Shown: positions 44,719-56,231 of the stretch, piece by piece
How positions within the stretch are numbered: the stretch's first letter is position 1
Layout of the letters: each line of letters starts with the position of its first letter
From: Serratia sarumanii
Lineage (GTDB): Bacteria; Pseudomonadota; Gammaproteobacteria; Enterobacterales; Enterobacteriaceae
NCBI RefSeq assembly: GCF_029962605.1
Contig: NZ_CP124750.1
Span: 620,001 to 684,000, forward strand
Length of the DNA stretch: 64,000 nucleotides
Direction: 5' to 3'
Notes under the pieces: generated by a model
What the model saw: the letters and a program-made list of their open reading frames with translations, nothing else
Database searches by the model: none
What the model was told of the DNA's origin: nothing
Made by a program: the position numbers and the translations under genes

Positions 44719-46008
44719 ATGAAACTGTACAACCTTAAGGATCACAACGAGCAGGTCAGCTTCGCGCAGGCGATAAAACAAGGCCTGGGCAAGCAGCAGG
44801 GGCTGTTCTTCCCGCTGGAGCTGCCGGAGTTCGAACTGACCGAGATAGACCAGCTGCTGGAGCAGGACTTTGTCACCCGCAGCAGCCGCATTCTGTCGGC
44901 CTTTATCGGCGAAGAGGTGCCGGAAGCGGCGCTGAAGAAACGCGTGCAGGCCGCTTTTGAGTTCCCGGCGCCGGTGGCGAAAGTGACCGAAGACGTCTCC
45001 TGCCTGGAGCTGTTCCACGGCCCGACGCTGGCGTTCAAAGACTTCGGCGGCCGCTTTATGGCGCAGATGCTGGCGGAAGTGGCCGGCGATCAGCCGGTGA
45101 CCATTTTGACCGCCACCTCCGGCGACACCGGCGCCGCCGTGGCGCACGCCTTCTACGGCCTGAAAAACGTCCGGGTGGTGATCCTCTATCCGCAGGGCAA
45201 AATCAGTCCGCTGCAGGAGAAGCTGTTCTGTACTCTGGGCGGCAACATTCACACCGTAGCGATCGACGGCGACTTCGATGCTTGCCAGGCGCTGGTGAAG
45301 CAGGCGTTCGACGATCGGGAATTGAAGGACGCGCTGCACCTGAACTCGGCTAACTCGATCAACATCAGCCGCTTGCTGGCGCAGATCTGCTACTACTTCG
45401 AAGCGGTGGCGCAGCTGCCGCAGGAAGCGCGCAATCAGCTGGTGATTTCGGTGCCGAGCGGCAACTTCGGCGATCTGACCGCCGGGCTGCTGGCCAAGTC
45501 GCTGGGCCTGCCGGTGAAGCGCTTTATTGCCGCCACCAACGCCAACGACACCGTGCCGCGCTTCCTGACCAGCGGCCAGTGGCAGCCGCACGCCACGGTC
45601 GCGACGCTGTCCAACGCCATGGACGTCAGCCAGCCGAACAACTGGCCGCGCGTGGAAGAGCTGTTCCGTCGTAAGGTCTGGCAGCTGAAAGAGCTGGGCC
45701 ACGCGGCGGTCAGCGATGAGACCACCCGGGAAACGATGCGTGAACTGGCCGAGCTGGGTTATATCTCCGAACCGCACGCGGCCATTGCCTATCGCGCGCT
45801 GCGCGATCGGCTGCAGGAAGGGGAGTTCGGTCTGTTCCTCGGCACCGCGCACCCGGCCAAGTTTAAAGAGAGCGTAGAAGCGATCCTCGGCCAGGAGCTG
45901 CCGTTGCCGAAAGCGCTGGCGCTGCGGGCCGATCTGCCGCTGCTGTCGCACACGCTGCCGGCCGGCTTTGCCGAGCTGCGCAAGTTCCTGATGGCGCTGC
46001 CGGCCTGA
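44719..46008 (+). CDS. thrC: threonine synthase
   Basis: A 429-residue PLP enzyme converting O-phosphohomoserine to threonine. Lys107 in HGPTLAFKDFGG is the PLP Schiff-base residue, and the phosphate loop SGDTGAAVAHAF follows. It starts three bases after thrB and ends at a strong terminator. Length is near that of E. coli ThrC (428). Confidence 0.98.
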   Translation: MKLYNLKDHNEQVSFAQAIKQGLGKQQGLFFPLELPEFELTEIDQLLEQDFVTRSSRILSAFIGEEVPEAALKKRVQAAFEFPAPVAKVTEDVSCLELFHGPTLAFKDFGGRFMAQMLAEVAGDQPVTILTATSGDTGAAVAHAFYGLKNVRVVILYPQGKISPLQEKLFCTLGGNIHTVAIDGDFDACQALVKQAFDDRELKDALHLNSANSINISRLLAQICYYFEAVAQLPQEARNQLVISVPSGNFGDLTAGLLAKSLGLPVKRFIAATNANDTVPRFLTSGQWQPHATVATLSNAMDVSQPNNWPRVEELFRRKVWQLKELGHAAVSDETTRETMRELAELGYISEPHAAIAYRALRDRLQEGEFGLFLGTAHPAKFKESVEAILGQELPLPKALALRADLPLLSHTLPAGFAELRKFLMALPA

Positions 46009-46030
46009 GGTTCGGCAGGCTAGAATGCGA

Positions 46031-46056
46031 AAAGCCGTCTTGCGACGGCTTTTTTT
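46031..46056. terminator. bidirectional terminator of thrC and yaaA
   Basis: AAAGCCGTC pairs with GACGGCTTT around TTGC, then more T. The A run on the left makes a T tract for the convergent yaaA, whose stop codon lies at its edge. Confidence 0.92.
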
Positions 46057-46831
46057 ATGCCTGCTCCGGGCGTTTGAACACCAGTTCATTGCCCTGCGAG
46101 GCGGCTTCGTCGAAGGCGTAGCCTTCCAGGTTGAAGTCCACCAGCTGCTCGCTGCGCGTCAGGCGATTTTTGATGATAAAGCGGCTCATCAACCCGCGCG
46201 CTTTCTTGGCGTAGAAGCTGATGACCTTGTACTTGCCGTTCTTCTCGTCGAGGAACACCGGTTTGATCAGCGCGCCGTGCAGTTTGGCCGGCTTCACCGC
46301 CTTGAAATACTCGTCGGACGCCAGGTTGACCACCACGTCGTCGCCCTGCTGCTCCAGCGCTTCGTTGAGTTTTTGGGTGATTTTATCGCCCCAGAAGCTG
46401 TACAGGTCTTTGCCTTTCGGGTTTTCAAGCCTGATGCCCATCTCCAGCCGGTACGGCATCATCAGATCGAGCGGGCGCAGCACGCCATACAGGCCGGACA
46501 GCATGCGCAGATGCTGCTGGGCGAAGTCGAAATCGGCTTCGCTGAAATCCTGCGCCTGCAGGCCGGTGTAAACGTCGCCCTTGAACGCCAGCAGCGCCTG
46601 ACGGGCATTGTCTGGGGTAAATTTCGGCTGCCACTCGCTAAAGCGCGCGGCGTTCAGCCCGGCCAGCTTGTCGCTGATGCTCATCAGGCTGGCGATTTGC
46701 GCCGGTGTCAGCTCGCGGCAAATTTTGATCAGCTGTTTCGACTTGTCCAGCATTTCGGGCTGCGTGAATCGTTCTGTCGCCAGCGGGCTGTCGTAATCGA
46801 GAGTTTTTGCAGGGGAAATAATAACGAGCAT
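46055..46831 (-). CDS. yaaA: peroxide stress resistance protein YaaA
   Basis: A 258-residue DUF328 protein; E. coli YaaA is the same length and limits free iron and DNA damage during peroxide stress under OxyR control. The start [17 protein letters not shown] and central [21 protein letters not shown] are near-identical. ATG at 46831 follows AGGA; the 29 codons upstream are not conserved. It is convergent with thrC. Confidence 0.96.
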   Translation of the reverse strand: MLVIISPAKTLDYDSPLATERFTQPEMLDKSKQLIKICRELTPAQIASLMSISDKLAGLNAARFSEWQPKFTPDNARQALLAFKGDVYTGLQAQDFSEADFDFAQQHLRMLSGLYGVLRPLDLMMPYRLEMGIRLENPKGKDLYSFWGDKITQKLNEALEQQGDDVVVNLASDEYFKAVKPAKLHGALIKPVFLDEKNGKYKVISFYAKKARGLMSRFIIKNRLTRSEQLVDFNLEGYAFDEAASQGNELVFKRPEQA

Positions 46832-46937
46832 GGCCAGATCCTGTTTATCCAAGTGCGGATACTGTAGCAAAAAGCGCGGGAAAAAGGGGCAATCGGTCCA
46901 ATAGGCAGGGGCGCGCACCGCACGCGCCCCGGAAAAC

Positions 46938-48374
46938 TCAGCGCGGCGGCTTTTGGTCGTCCCACACGCCCGGCTCCAGCTGCGACTTCAGCTCCGGATA
47001 ACGGTTGGCGTCAAAGGTCGGCAGCTTGCCCAGACGGCGTTGGCGATGGTAGTCATCGGCCAGCTTAAGCGCCACCCGCGACAGCAACAGGATGGCCGTC
47101 AGGTTGGTGATGGCCATCAGCGCCATGGAGGTATCCGCCATTTTCCACACCAGCGGCAGCTCCGCCAGCGCGCCGAACATCACCATGCCCAACGCCACGC
47201 AGCGGAAAATCAGCAGGCCGCCCGGATGGTTGTGCTCGAGGAACACCAGGTTGCTCTCGGCATAGGCGTAGTTGGCGATGATCGAGGTGAAGGCGAAGAA
47301 GAAAATGGCGATGGCGACGAACGGCGCCCCCCAGCTGCCGACGGCGGTCGACAGCGCGCGCTGGGTCAGATCGATGCCGCTGATGCTGTCGGTCGGCTGA
47401 TCGAGAATGCCGGAGGAGAGGATGATCGCCGCGGTGGCGCTGCAGATGACGATGGTATCGATAAACACCCCGAGCATTTGCACATAGCCCTGTGAGGCCG
47501 GATGCGGCGGATAAGGTGAAGCGGACGCCGCCGCGTTGGGCGCCGAGCCCATGCCGGCTTCGTTGGAGAACAGGCCGCGCTGCACGCCCTGGGTCATCGC
47601 TTGGGAGATGCCGTAACCGACGGCGCCGGCCGCGGCTTCCTGCAGGCCGAAGGCGCTTTTGAAGATCAGCGTCAGGATCGCCGGCATGTGTTCGATGTTA
47701 TGGCCAATCACCCAGAGGGCCAGCAACAGGTAGGCGCCGGCCATCAGCGGCACCACCAGCTCGGCCACTTTGGCGATGGAGCGGATGCCGCCGAAGATCA
47801 CCACGCCGCTCAGCAGCACCAGGCCGATGCCGACGTGCAGCGGCTGCAAATGGAAGGCGACGGCGGAGGCCTGCGCGATGGAGTTGGCCTGCACGGCGTT
47901 GAACACCAGGCCGAAAGCGATGATCAGGAAGATGGAGAACAGCACGCCCATCCAGCGCATGCCGAGGCCCTTTTCCATGTAGTAGGCCGGGCCGCCGCGG
48001 TAGTTGCCGTTATCGTCTTTGGTTTTGTAGAGCTGCGCCAGCGAGCTTTCCACAAATGAGGTGGCCATGCCGATAAACGCCACCACCCACATCCAGAAGA
48101 TGGCGCCGGGGCCGCCGGCGGTCAGGGCGATGGCGACGCCGGTCAGGTTGCCGGTGCCGACGCGCGCCGCCAGCGTGGTGCACAGCGCCTGGAAAGAGGA
48201 GATGCCGGCGCTGTCGCTCTTATTGCTGTTTTTCAACACCGAGAACATGTGGCTGAAGTGGCGGAGCTGGATAAAGCGGGTGCGCAACGTGAAGTAGATG
48301 CCGGTGCCGAGCAGCAGATAAATCAGCACCGACCCCCACAAAATGTTGTTTATAAAATTCATCAGGTCCGTCAA
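46938..48374 (-). CDS. yaaJ: alanine/glycine:sodium symporter (AGCS family)
   Basis: A 478-residue membrane symporter with about eleven helices. Signature segments include [29 protein letters not shown] in its core and [19 protein letters not shown] start at 48374 is chosen: it lies six bases after AAGGAGG and yields (M)[14 protein letters not shown], in register with E. coli MPDFFSFINSVLWGS. The ATG four codons later would be 18 bases from the ribosome site. It is in the E. coli position between yaaA and talB. Confidence 0.9.
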   Translation of the reverse strand: MTDLMNFINNILWGSVLIYLLLGTGIYFTLRTRFIQLRHFSHMFSVLKNSNKSDSAGISSFQALCTTLAARVGTGNLTGVAIALTAGGPGAIFWMWVVAFIGMATSFVESSLAQLYKTKDDNGNYRGGPAYYMEKGLGMRWMGVLFSIFLIIAFGLVFNAVQANSIAQASAVAFHLQPLHVGIGLVLLSGVVIFGGIRSIAKVAELVVPLMAGAYLLLALWVIGHNIEHMPAILTLIFKSAFGLQEAAAGAVGYGISQAMTQGVQRGLFSNEAGMGSAPNAAASASPYPPHPASQGYVQMLGVFIDTIVICSATAAIILSSGILDQPTDSISGIDLTQRALSTAVGSWGAPFVAIAIFFFAFTSIIANYAYAESNLVFLEHNHPGGLLIFRCVALGMVMFGALAELPLVWKMADTSMALMAITNLTAILLLSRVALKLADDYHRQRRLGKLPTFDANRYPELKSQLEPGVWDDQKPPR

Positions 48375-48757
48375 GGGATCCCTCCTTTTATCGAAATTTA
48401 ATGCGCACCTTGCAGCATCCACCGCAGGTGAAAAACATTGGCCTATTTTTTACAAGAGCTTAGCTGGAATCTGTCCGGCGTCAGTCGATTAAGATTTTTC
48501 GCAGATTAGCGGACGAATTGCATCAATTTTTTCGAATTTAACATAATTTATTCGGACAATAGCACGTTATTGCCTTTCCATCCGCTCGGTAATGGCGAAA
48601 GATATCGGCGTAAACGGTTGCTCGCCCAAGGATAAAACAGATGCCTGCGCGCCGCGGTTTTCCAGCCTTGCACCGGGCTTGGCGCATGTTATTATCAGGG
48701 CAGGGCATGGTTGAACAATGCCAAAAGTTCATGCACAAACGATGAGATAATGCCAAC
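48375..48757 (+). other. 383-base yaaJ-talB divergent region with talB promoter
   Basis: TTGCAC (48668-48673) and TATTAT (48690-48695), 16 bases apart, form a reasonable talB promoter with a leader of about 55 bases. The rest is AT-rich near yaaJ and should contain its promoter. No ORF or repeat of note. Confidence 0.5.
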
Positions 48758-49711
48758 ATGACCGACAAATTAACTTCCCTGCGCCAACTGACCACGGTGG
48801 TTGCAGATACGGGTGATATCGCGGCAATGAAGCTGTATCAACCGCAGGACGCCACAACCAACCCTTCGCTGATCCTCAATGCAGCCCAAATTCCTGAATA
48901 CCGTAAACTGATTGACGAAGCCATCGCCTGGGCGCGCGGCCAGAGCAGCGATCGCGAGCAGCAGATCGCCGACGCCGCCGACAAGCTGGCGGTCAATATC
49001 GGTCTGGAGATCCTCAAACTGGTTCCGGGCCGCATCTCCACCGAAGTGGATGCACGCCTGTCTTACGACACCGATGCCAGCGTGGCCAAGGCCAAGCGCC
49101 TGATCAAGCTGTACAACGAAGCCGGCATCAGCAACGATCGCATTCTGATCAAACTGGCCTCGACCTGGCAGGGCATCCGCGCGGCGGAGCAGTTGGAGAA
49201 AGAAGGCATCAACTGTAACCTGACGCTGCTGTTCTCCTTCGCTCAGGCTCGCGCCTGTGCCGAAGCCGGCGTTTACCTGATCTCGCCGTTCGTCGGCCGT
49301 ATCCTCGACTGGTACAAAGCCAACGGCGACAAGAAAGAGTTCGCCCCGCATGAAGATCCGGGCGTGATCTCCGTGACCGAGATTTACCAGTACTACAAAC
49401 AGCACGGTTACAACACCGTGGTGATGGGCGCCAGCTTCCGTAACGTCGGCGAAATCATCGAACTGGCCGGCTGCGACCGTCTGACCATCGCCCCTGCGCT
49501 GCTGAAAGAGCTGGCGGAGAGCGAAGGCGCGCTGGAGCGCAAACTGTCTTACACCGGTGAAGTGAAGGCGCGTCCTGCCGCACTGACCGAACCTGAGTTC
49601 TACTGGCAGCACAACCAGGATCCGATGGCGGTTGAGAAACTGACCGACGGCATCCGCAAGTTCGCCGTAGACCAGGGCAAACTGGAAAAAATGATCGCCG
49701 ACCTGCTGTAA
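48758..49711 (+). CDS. talB: transaldolase B
   Basis: A 317-residue class I transaldolase of the pentose phosphate pathway. The Schiff-base residue is Lys132 in [13 protein letters not shown], with DATTNPSLI at the N-terminus and MGASFRN later. Length equals E. coli TalB. It ends at a strong terminator. Confidence 0.98.
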   Translation: MTDKLTSLRQLTTVVADTGDIAAMKLYQPQDATTNPSLILNAAQIPEYRKLIDEAIAWARGQSSDREQQIADAADKLAVNIGLEILKLVPGRISTEVDARLSYDTDASVAKAKRLIKLYNEAGISNDRILIKLASTWQGIRAAEQLEKEGINCNLTLLFSFAQARACAEAGVYLISPFVGRILDWYKANGDKKEFAPHEDPGVISVTEIYQYYKQHGYNTVVMGASFRNVGEIIELAGCDRLTIAPALLKELAESEGALERKLSYTGEVKARPAALTEPEFYWQHNQDPMAVEKLTDGIRKFAVDQGKLEKMIADLL

Positions 49712-49730
49712 TTCCGGCAGATCGCGCAGT

Positions 49731-49758
49731 AAAAAGGTGGCTCAGGCCACCTTTTTTT
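49731..49758 (+). terminator. intrinsic terminator of talB
   Basis: GGTGGC and GCCACC pair around TCAG, extended by A-T pairs and followed by seven T. Confidence 0.93.
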
Positions 49759-49861
49759 ATGCCCGACGCTCCCGCCGGCGGGGGAAGCCCTTATACTCTC
49801 GGCAATGACAACAGAACGGGGACGAACCCGTTCGGACCCCATCAGGCTGTAGAGGTTACGC

Positions 49862-50449
49862 ATGGATATTTTACGTATTGGTTTGGTTTCCGTTTCCGAC
49901 CGCGCTTCCGGCGGCGTTTATCAGGATAAAGGCATTCCGGCGCTGGAGGAATGGCTGAGCGGCGCGCTGGCGACGCCGTTCAAGCTGGAAACCCGGCTGA
50001 TCCCCGATGAGCAGACGCAAATTGAACAGACGCTGTGCGAGCTGGTGGACGAAATGGGTTGCCATCTGGTGCTGACCACCGGCGGCACCGGGCCGGCGCG
50101 CCGCGACGTCACCCCCGACGCCACGCTGGCGATCGCCGATCGCGTGATGCCTGGCTTCGGCGAGCAAATGCGTCAGATCAGCCTACACTATGTGCCAACG
50201 GCAATTCTTTCTCGCCAGGTGGGGGCGATCCGCAAGCAGGCGCTGATCATCAACCTGCCCGGCCAGCCGAAGTCGATCAAGGAAACGCTGGAAGGGGTAA
50301 AAGATGAGCAGGGCAATGCGGTGGTGCACGGCATCTTCGCCAGCGTGCCTTATTGCATTCAACTGCTCGACGGGCCTTACGTCGAAACGCACGCCGCGGT
50401 GGTAGCAGCATTTCGGCCAAAGAGCGCGCGTCGCGAGATAAACCTCTAA
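49862..50449 (+). CDS. mog: molybdopterin adenylyltransferase
   Basis: A 195-residue enzyme that adenylylates molybdopterin before molybdenum insertion. It has the MoaB/Mog fold with LTTGGTGPARRDVTPDAT as the nucleotide/pterin site and INLPGQPKSIKETL near the C-terminus. Length equals E. coli Mog. GAGG lies six bases before the ATG. Confidence 0.97.
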   Translation: MDILRIGLVSVSDRASGGVYQDKGIPALEEWLSGALATPFKLETRLIPDEQTQIEQTLCELVDEMGCHLVLTTGGTGPARRDVTPDATLAIADRVMPGFGEQMRQISLHYVPTAILSRQVGAIRKQALIINLPGQPKSIKETLEGVKDEQGNAVVHGIFASVPYCIQLLDGPYVETHAAVVAAFRPKSARREINL

Positions 50450-50528
50450 ATTTCAGCGTTCTGCGAGATCGGCTTCAGCCCGTCTGGTGTGAAAATAATT
50501 TGCCGCTATAGTAAGGATTCTTTTACAG

Positions 50529-50550
50529 AAAGCCTGCGGCTTTTATTTTT
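50529..50550 (+). terminator. terminator after mog, overlapping the next leader
   Basis: AAAGCC and GGCTTT pair around TGC and are followed by TATTTTT. It ends 80-100 bases after mog but only 23 bases before the MFS transporter start. A TATAGT at 50507-50512 could be a -10 that places this hairpin at about +10 of the transporter mRNA. Confidence 0.7.
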
Positions 50551-50573
50551 ACAGCCTTTACCGACGGTGCCCT

Positions 50574-51881
50574 ATGCCTCACGACAATAATCGCCGGCTG
50601 AACCGGCAAGACTACAAAACGCTGACGTTGGCCGCGTTGGGCGGCGCGCTGGAGTTTTACGACTTCATCATCTTCGTGTTCTTCGCCGCCGTGGTCGGCG
50701 ATCTGTTCTTCCCGGCGGACATGCCGGAATGGCTGCGGCTGGTGCAAACCTTCGGCATCTTCGCCGCCGGCTATCTGGCCCGTCCGCTGGGCGGTATCGT
50801 GATGGCGCACTTTGGCGATCTGGTCGGCCGCAAAAAGATGTTTACCCTGAGCATTCTGCTGATGGCGTTGCCGACGCTGGCGATGGGCCTGCTGCCGACC
50901 TACGCCAGCATCGGCATCGCTGCGCCGCTGCTGCTGTTGTTGATGCGCGTGCTGCAGGGGGCGGCGATCGGCGGTGAGGTGCCGGGCGCCTGGGTCTTCG
51001 TCGCCGAACACGTGCCGCGCCGGCGCATCGGCTTCGCCTGCGGCACGCTGACCGCTGGGCTGACGGTGGGCATCCTGCTGGGCTCGGTGGTGGCGACGGT
51101 GATCAACACCACGCTCAGCCCGCAGAGCATTGCCGGCGGCGGCTGGCGCATTCCTTTCCTGTTGGGCGGTATGTTCGGCCTGGTGGCGATGTACCTGCGC
51201 CGCTGGCTGCAGGAAACGCCGATCTTCATCGAGATGCAGGCGCGTAAAGCGCTGGCCGAAGAGCTGCCGCTGAAGTCGGTGGTGCTCAACCACAAACGGG
51301 AGGTGGCGGTATCGATGCTGCTGACCTGGCTGCTCTCCGCCGGCATCGTGGTGGTGATCCTGATGACCCCGACCTATCTGCAAAAGCAGTTCGGCATCGC
51401 GCCGGCCTTGACGCTGCAGGCCAACAGCATCGCCACCATCATGCTGATCGCCGGCTGCATCGTCGCCGGTTTGTCGGCCGATCGCTTCGGCGCCAGCAAA
51501 ACGCTGGTGGTCGGCAGCGTGCTGCTGGCCGGCTGCAGTTGGCTGTTCTATCAAACGGTGGGCGTGCGCCCGGAAATGCTGTTCGCCTGCTATGCCCTGG
51601 TGGGGTTCAGCGTAGGCGTGGTGGGGGCCGTGCCGTACGTGATGGTGCGGGCTTTCCCGGCGGAAGTGCGGTTTACCGGTATCTCGTTCTCATATAACGT
51701 CTCGTACGCTATTTTTGGCGGTCTAACCCCTATTTTTGTGACGCTGATCATGAAATTAACCCCGTTAGCACCCGCTTACTACGTGTTGGCGCTGTCGCTC
51801 ATCGGGCTGCTGCTCGGCGTCTACCTGCATCGCGACCTGAACAGCGAAGCCGGGGAGCGGCGAGCCGATTCCTACAGCTAA
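50574..51881 (+). CDS. MFS transporter, metabolite:H+ symporter type
   Basis: A 435-residue major-facilitator protein with twelve helices. It resembles the MHS family (shikimate, proline, dicarboxylate carriers). Diagnostic stretches are GGALEFYDFIIFVF in helix 1, RPLGGIVMAHFGDLVGRKKMF at the loop 2-3 motif, and AFPAEVRFTGISFSYNVSYAIFGG in helix 10-11. The substrate is unknown. It has no counterpart between mog and satP in E. coli. The Shine-Dalgarno is weak. Confidence 0.88.
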   Translation: MPHDNNRRLNRQDYKTLTLAALGGALEFYDFIIFVFFAAVVGDLFFPADMPEWLRLVQTFGIFAAGYLARPLGGIVMAHFGDLVGRKKMFTLSILLMALPTLAMGLLPTYASIGIAAPLLLLLMRVLQGAAIGGEVPGAWVFVAEHVPRRRIGFACGTLTAGLTVGILLGSVVATVINTTLSPQSIAGGGWRIPFLLGGMFGLVAMYLRRWLQETPIFIEMQARKALAEELPLKSVVLNHKREVAVSMLLTWLLSAGIVVVILMTPTYLQKQFGIAPALTLQANSIATIMLIAGCIVAGLSADRFGASKTLVVGSVLLAGCSWLFYQTVGVRPEMLFACYALVGFSVGVVGAVPYVMVRAFPAEVRFTGISFSYNVSYAIFGGLTPIFVTLIMKLTPLAPAYYVLALSLIGLLLGVYLHRDLNSEAGERRADSYS

Positions 51882-51909
51882 AAAAAAGCCCTGCAATGCA
51901 GGGCTTTTT
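51881..51909. terminator. bidirectional terminator between the MFS gene and satP
   Basis: AAAGCCCTGCA and TGCAGGGCTTT form an 11-base-pair stem with one unpaired A, flanked by A on the left and T on the right. It starts at the transporter stop codon. Confidence 0.93.
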
Positions 51910-51925
51910 CGTCAGGGAAGGGCGA

Positions 51926-52525
51926 TTATGCGGTGACCGGTGAGGTCGCGACGCAGGCCGGGGCCGGTTCGCCAATCGGCAGCACGGTGCGGCCGTATTG
52001 CTCGTTGAGCACTTCGGCCATCGCCAGGTAAATGGCGCTGGCGCCGCAGATGATGCCTTCATAACCGGCGAAGGTCAGCAGCGCGTGGTTGCCGGTGATG
52101 TTGCCGACGGCCAGCAGGGCGAACAGCAGCGTCAGGCTGGCGAACACGAACTGCAGTACGCGGTTGGCGCCCAGGGTGCCGAAGAACATGAACAGGGTGA
52201 ATACGCCCCACAGCGCCAGGTAGATGCCCAGCACGTGCGCCTCGGTGGCCTCAGCCAGGCCCAGACGCGGCAGCAGCAGCAGGCCGACCAGGCTCAGCCA
52301 GAAGCTGCCGTAGGCGGTGAAGGCGGTCATGCCGAAGGTGTTGCCCTTCTTGTATTCCAGCAGACCGGCCAGGATCTGGGCCAGGCCACCGAAGAAAATC
52401 CCCATGCTGATGATGGCGGAGTTCAGTGGGAAAAAGCCCGCGTTGTGCAGGTTCAGCAAGACGGTGGTCATCCCGAAGCCCATCAGGCCGAGAGGGCCGG
52501 GATTCGCCAACTTGTTGGTGTGCAT
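51926..52525 (-). CDS. satP: acetate/succinate:H+ symporter
   Basis: A 199-residue six-helix membrane protein of the acetate uptake transporter family. It has the N-terminal signature NPGPLGLMGFGMTTVLLN and conserved GVFTLFMFFGTL. E. coli SatP (188) has the same end (GRTVLPIGE); this one carries about ten extra residues. ATG at 52525 follows AGAGGA; 70 open codons upstream are intergenic DNA. Confidence 0.95.
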   Translation of the reverse strand: MHTNKLANPGPLGLMGFGMTTVLLNLHNAGFFPLNSAIISMGIFFGGLAQILAGLLEYKKGNTFGMTAFTAYGSFWLSLVGLLLLPRLGLAEATEAHVLGIYLALWGVFTLFMFFGTLGANRVLQFVFASLTLLFALLAVGNITGNHALLTFAGYEGIICGASAIYLAMAEVLNEQYGRTVLPIGEPAPACVATSPVTA

Positions 52526-52696
52526 AAGTCCTCTGCGATAACAGAAAATTAACGGAAACAGCGAAGTAAAATAATAAATGGTCTGAATGGCCAAAAAATC
52601 GAAGTTTTCCACCAGAGCGCGCGCATCATAATGATCCCCGCAGCCGGAAACAATGATCTGAATGACGATAAAAAAAAGAAATTTTTTTCGCCTTGC

Positions 52697-52727
52697 CCCT
52701 TGATGCCGGATTGGATGGCCCCATCTT
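52697..52727 (+). promoter_or_regulatory. sigma-32 promoter P1 of dnaK
   Basis: CCCTTGAT (52697-52704), 14-base spacer, CCCCATCTT (52719-52727). This fits the heat-shock consensus CTTGAAA-N11-16-CCCCATNT and parallels E. coli dnaK P1. Confidence 0.85.
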
Positions 52728-52775
52728 ATTTGCAACCGCAGTTGCTAACCGCGGGTCGCACTGAGATATCGGGCA

Positions 52776-52803
52776 GTTGAAAAGCAAAAAATCGCCCGCA
52801 TAT
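52776..52803 (+). promoter_or_regulatory. sigma-32 promoter P2 of dnaK
   Basis: GTTGAAA (52776-52782), 12-base spacer, CCCGCATAT (52795-52803). It is a weaker match than P1 and lies where E. coli P2 lies. Confidence 0.65.
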
Positions 52804-52850
52804 AGGTTAGCAACCTGACTGATTATGAATTTTTTAGTGGAGACGTTTAG

Positions 52851-54764
<1,914 letters not shown>

Positions 54765-54813
54765 TCGCCCTTAAGCGGGCACGGGGCGGCCGAGGTGCCG
54801 TTCCCGGAAACCA

Positions 54814-54845
54814 GCACGGGCGTCGAGGCAACTCTGCGCCCGTGC
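54814..54845 (+). other. stem-loop between dnaK and dnaJ
   Basis: GCACGGGCG pairs with CGCCCGTGC around a 14-base loop in the 106-base dnaK-dnaJ gap. No T tract, so it is likely an mRNA processing or stability element. E. coli has a small RNA (tpke11) reported in the same gap, though I see no sequence-level proof of it here. Confidence 0.45.
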
Positions 54846-54870
54846 ACGCATGTTAAGGGTAAGCAAAAGA

Positions 54871-55995
54871 ATGGCGAAGAAAGACTATTACGAGATTCTC
54901 GGCGTCAGCAAGACGGCGGATGAACGTGAGATCAAAAAGGCGTACAAACGCCTGGCGATGAAATACCATCCTGACCGCAACCAGGAACAAGACGCCGAAA
55001 TCAAGTTTAAAGAAGTTAAAGAAGCTTACGAAGTCCTGACCGACGACCAGAAACGCGCGGCCTACGACCAGTATGGGCACGCGGCCTTTGAACAGGGCGG
55101 CATGGGCGGCGGCGGCTTTGGCGGCGGTGCCGACTTCAGCGATATCTTTGGCGACGTGTTTGGCGACATCTTCGGCGGAGGCCGCCGTCAGCGCGCCAGC
55201 CGCGGTTCCGATCTGCGCTATAACATGGAGCTGACCCTCGAGGAAGCGGTACGTGGCGTCACCAAAGAGATCCGCATCCCGACGCTGGAAGAGTGCGACG
55301 TCTGCCACGGCAGCGGCGCCAAGCCGGGCAGCTCGCCGGTGACCTGCCCAACCTGTCACGGCCAGGGCCAGGTGCAGATGCGCCAGGGCTTCTTCACCGT
55401 ACAGCAGGCGTGTCCGCACTGCCATGGCCGCGGTCAGATCATCAAAGATCCGTGCAACAAGTGCCACGGCCACGGCCGGGTAGAGAAATCCAAAACGCTG
55501 TCGGTGAAAATTCCGGCCGGCGTCGATACCGGCGACCGCATCCGCCTGGCGGGTGAAGGCGAAGCCGGCGAGCACGGCGCACCGGCGGGCGATCTGTACG
55601 TTCAGGTGCAGGTGAAGGCGCACCCGATCTTCGAGCGTGAAGGCAATAACCTGTACTGTGAAGTGCCGATCAACTTCGCCATGGCGGCGCTGGGCGGCGA
55701 GATTGAAGTGCCGACGCTGGACGGCCGGGTGAAACTGAAGGTGCCTTCGGAGACCCAAACCGGCAAGCTGTTCCGCATGCGCGGCAAGGGTGTGAAATCG
55801 GTGCGTGGCGGCAGCCAGGGCGACCTGCTGTGCCGCGTGGTGGTGGAAACCCCGGTCAATCTGAACGACAAGCAGAAGCAGCTGCTGCGTGAGCTGGAAG
55901 AGAGCCTGGGTGGCCCGTCCGGCGACAAGAACAGCCCGCGTTCGAAGAGCTTCTTCGACGGGGTGAAAAAGTTCTTTGACGATCTGACTCGCTAA
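54871..55995 (+). CDS. dnaJ: Hsp40 co-chaperone DnaJ
   Basis: A 374-residue class A J-protein. The J domain (1-70) has HPD in KYHPDRN; a Gly/Phe-rich region (75-110) follows. Four CxxCxGxG zinc repeats ([32 protein letters not shown]) precede the C-terminal substrate domains. ATG at 54871 gives [12 protein letters not shown]; the seven codons before it are not part of the family N-terminus. It ends at a strong terminator. Confidence 0.98.
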   Translation: MAKKDYYEILGVSKTADEREIKKAYKRLAMKYHPDRNQEQDAEIKFKEVKEAYEVLTDDQKRAAYDQYGHAAFEQGGMGGGGFGGGADFSDIFGDVFGDIFGGGRRQRASRGSDLRYNMELTLEEAVRGVTKEIRIPTLEECDVCHGSGAKPGSSPVTCPTCHGQGQVQMRQGFFTVQQACPHCHGRGQIIKDPCNKCHGHGRVEKSKTLSVKIPAGVDTGDRIRLAGEGEAGEHGAPAGDLYVQVQVKAHPIFEREGNNLYCEVPINFAMAALGGEIEVPTLDGRVKLKVPSETQTGKLFRMRGKGVKSVRGGSQGDLLCRVVVETPVNLNDKQKQLLRELEESLGGPSGDKNSPRSKSFFDGVKKFFDDLTR

Positions 55996-56022
55996 CCTGC
56001 TGTTTCTGTTGGTTTATGTTCT

Positions 56023-56050
56023 AACCCCGGGCGTTTGTCCCGGGGTTTTT
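56023..56050 (+). terminator. intrinsic terminator of dnaKJ
   Basis: AACCCCGGG pairs with CCCGGGGTT around CGTTTGT, followed by T. It lies 28 bases after the dnaJ stop. Confidence 0.93.
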
Positions 56051-56191
56051 ATTTGCACGCCATGCCCCTAATTCCCTATAAATAATGTGACTTATTCGTG
56101 CTTTTGATCGGTTTTATCGAGCTATTTAGCATTTATAAACTTATTTTTTCGAACTAAAACGCCCTCTATACTCACTTCATGACTGTGGTTT

Positions 56192-56210
56192 GCAGGGCGC
56201 TACGCCCTGC
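56192..56210 (+). promoter_or_regulatory. leader hairpin of nhaA
   Basis: GCAGGGCG and CGCCCTGC form an 8-base-pair stem around CTA, ending eight bases before the GGAGAG ribosome site. With TATACT at 56167-56172 as the -10, it would sit near the mRNA 5' end. Confidence 0.5.
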
Positions 56211-56231
56211 ACAGATTTGGAGAGACGTACT

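Larger units (their letters stand above)
52526..52850. other. 325-base satP-dnaK divergent region
   Basis: The left part should hold the satP promoter (minus). The right part holds two heat-shock promoters for dnaK. A run of A then T near 52668-52688 is notable, but no further element was identified. Confidence 0.6.
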
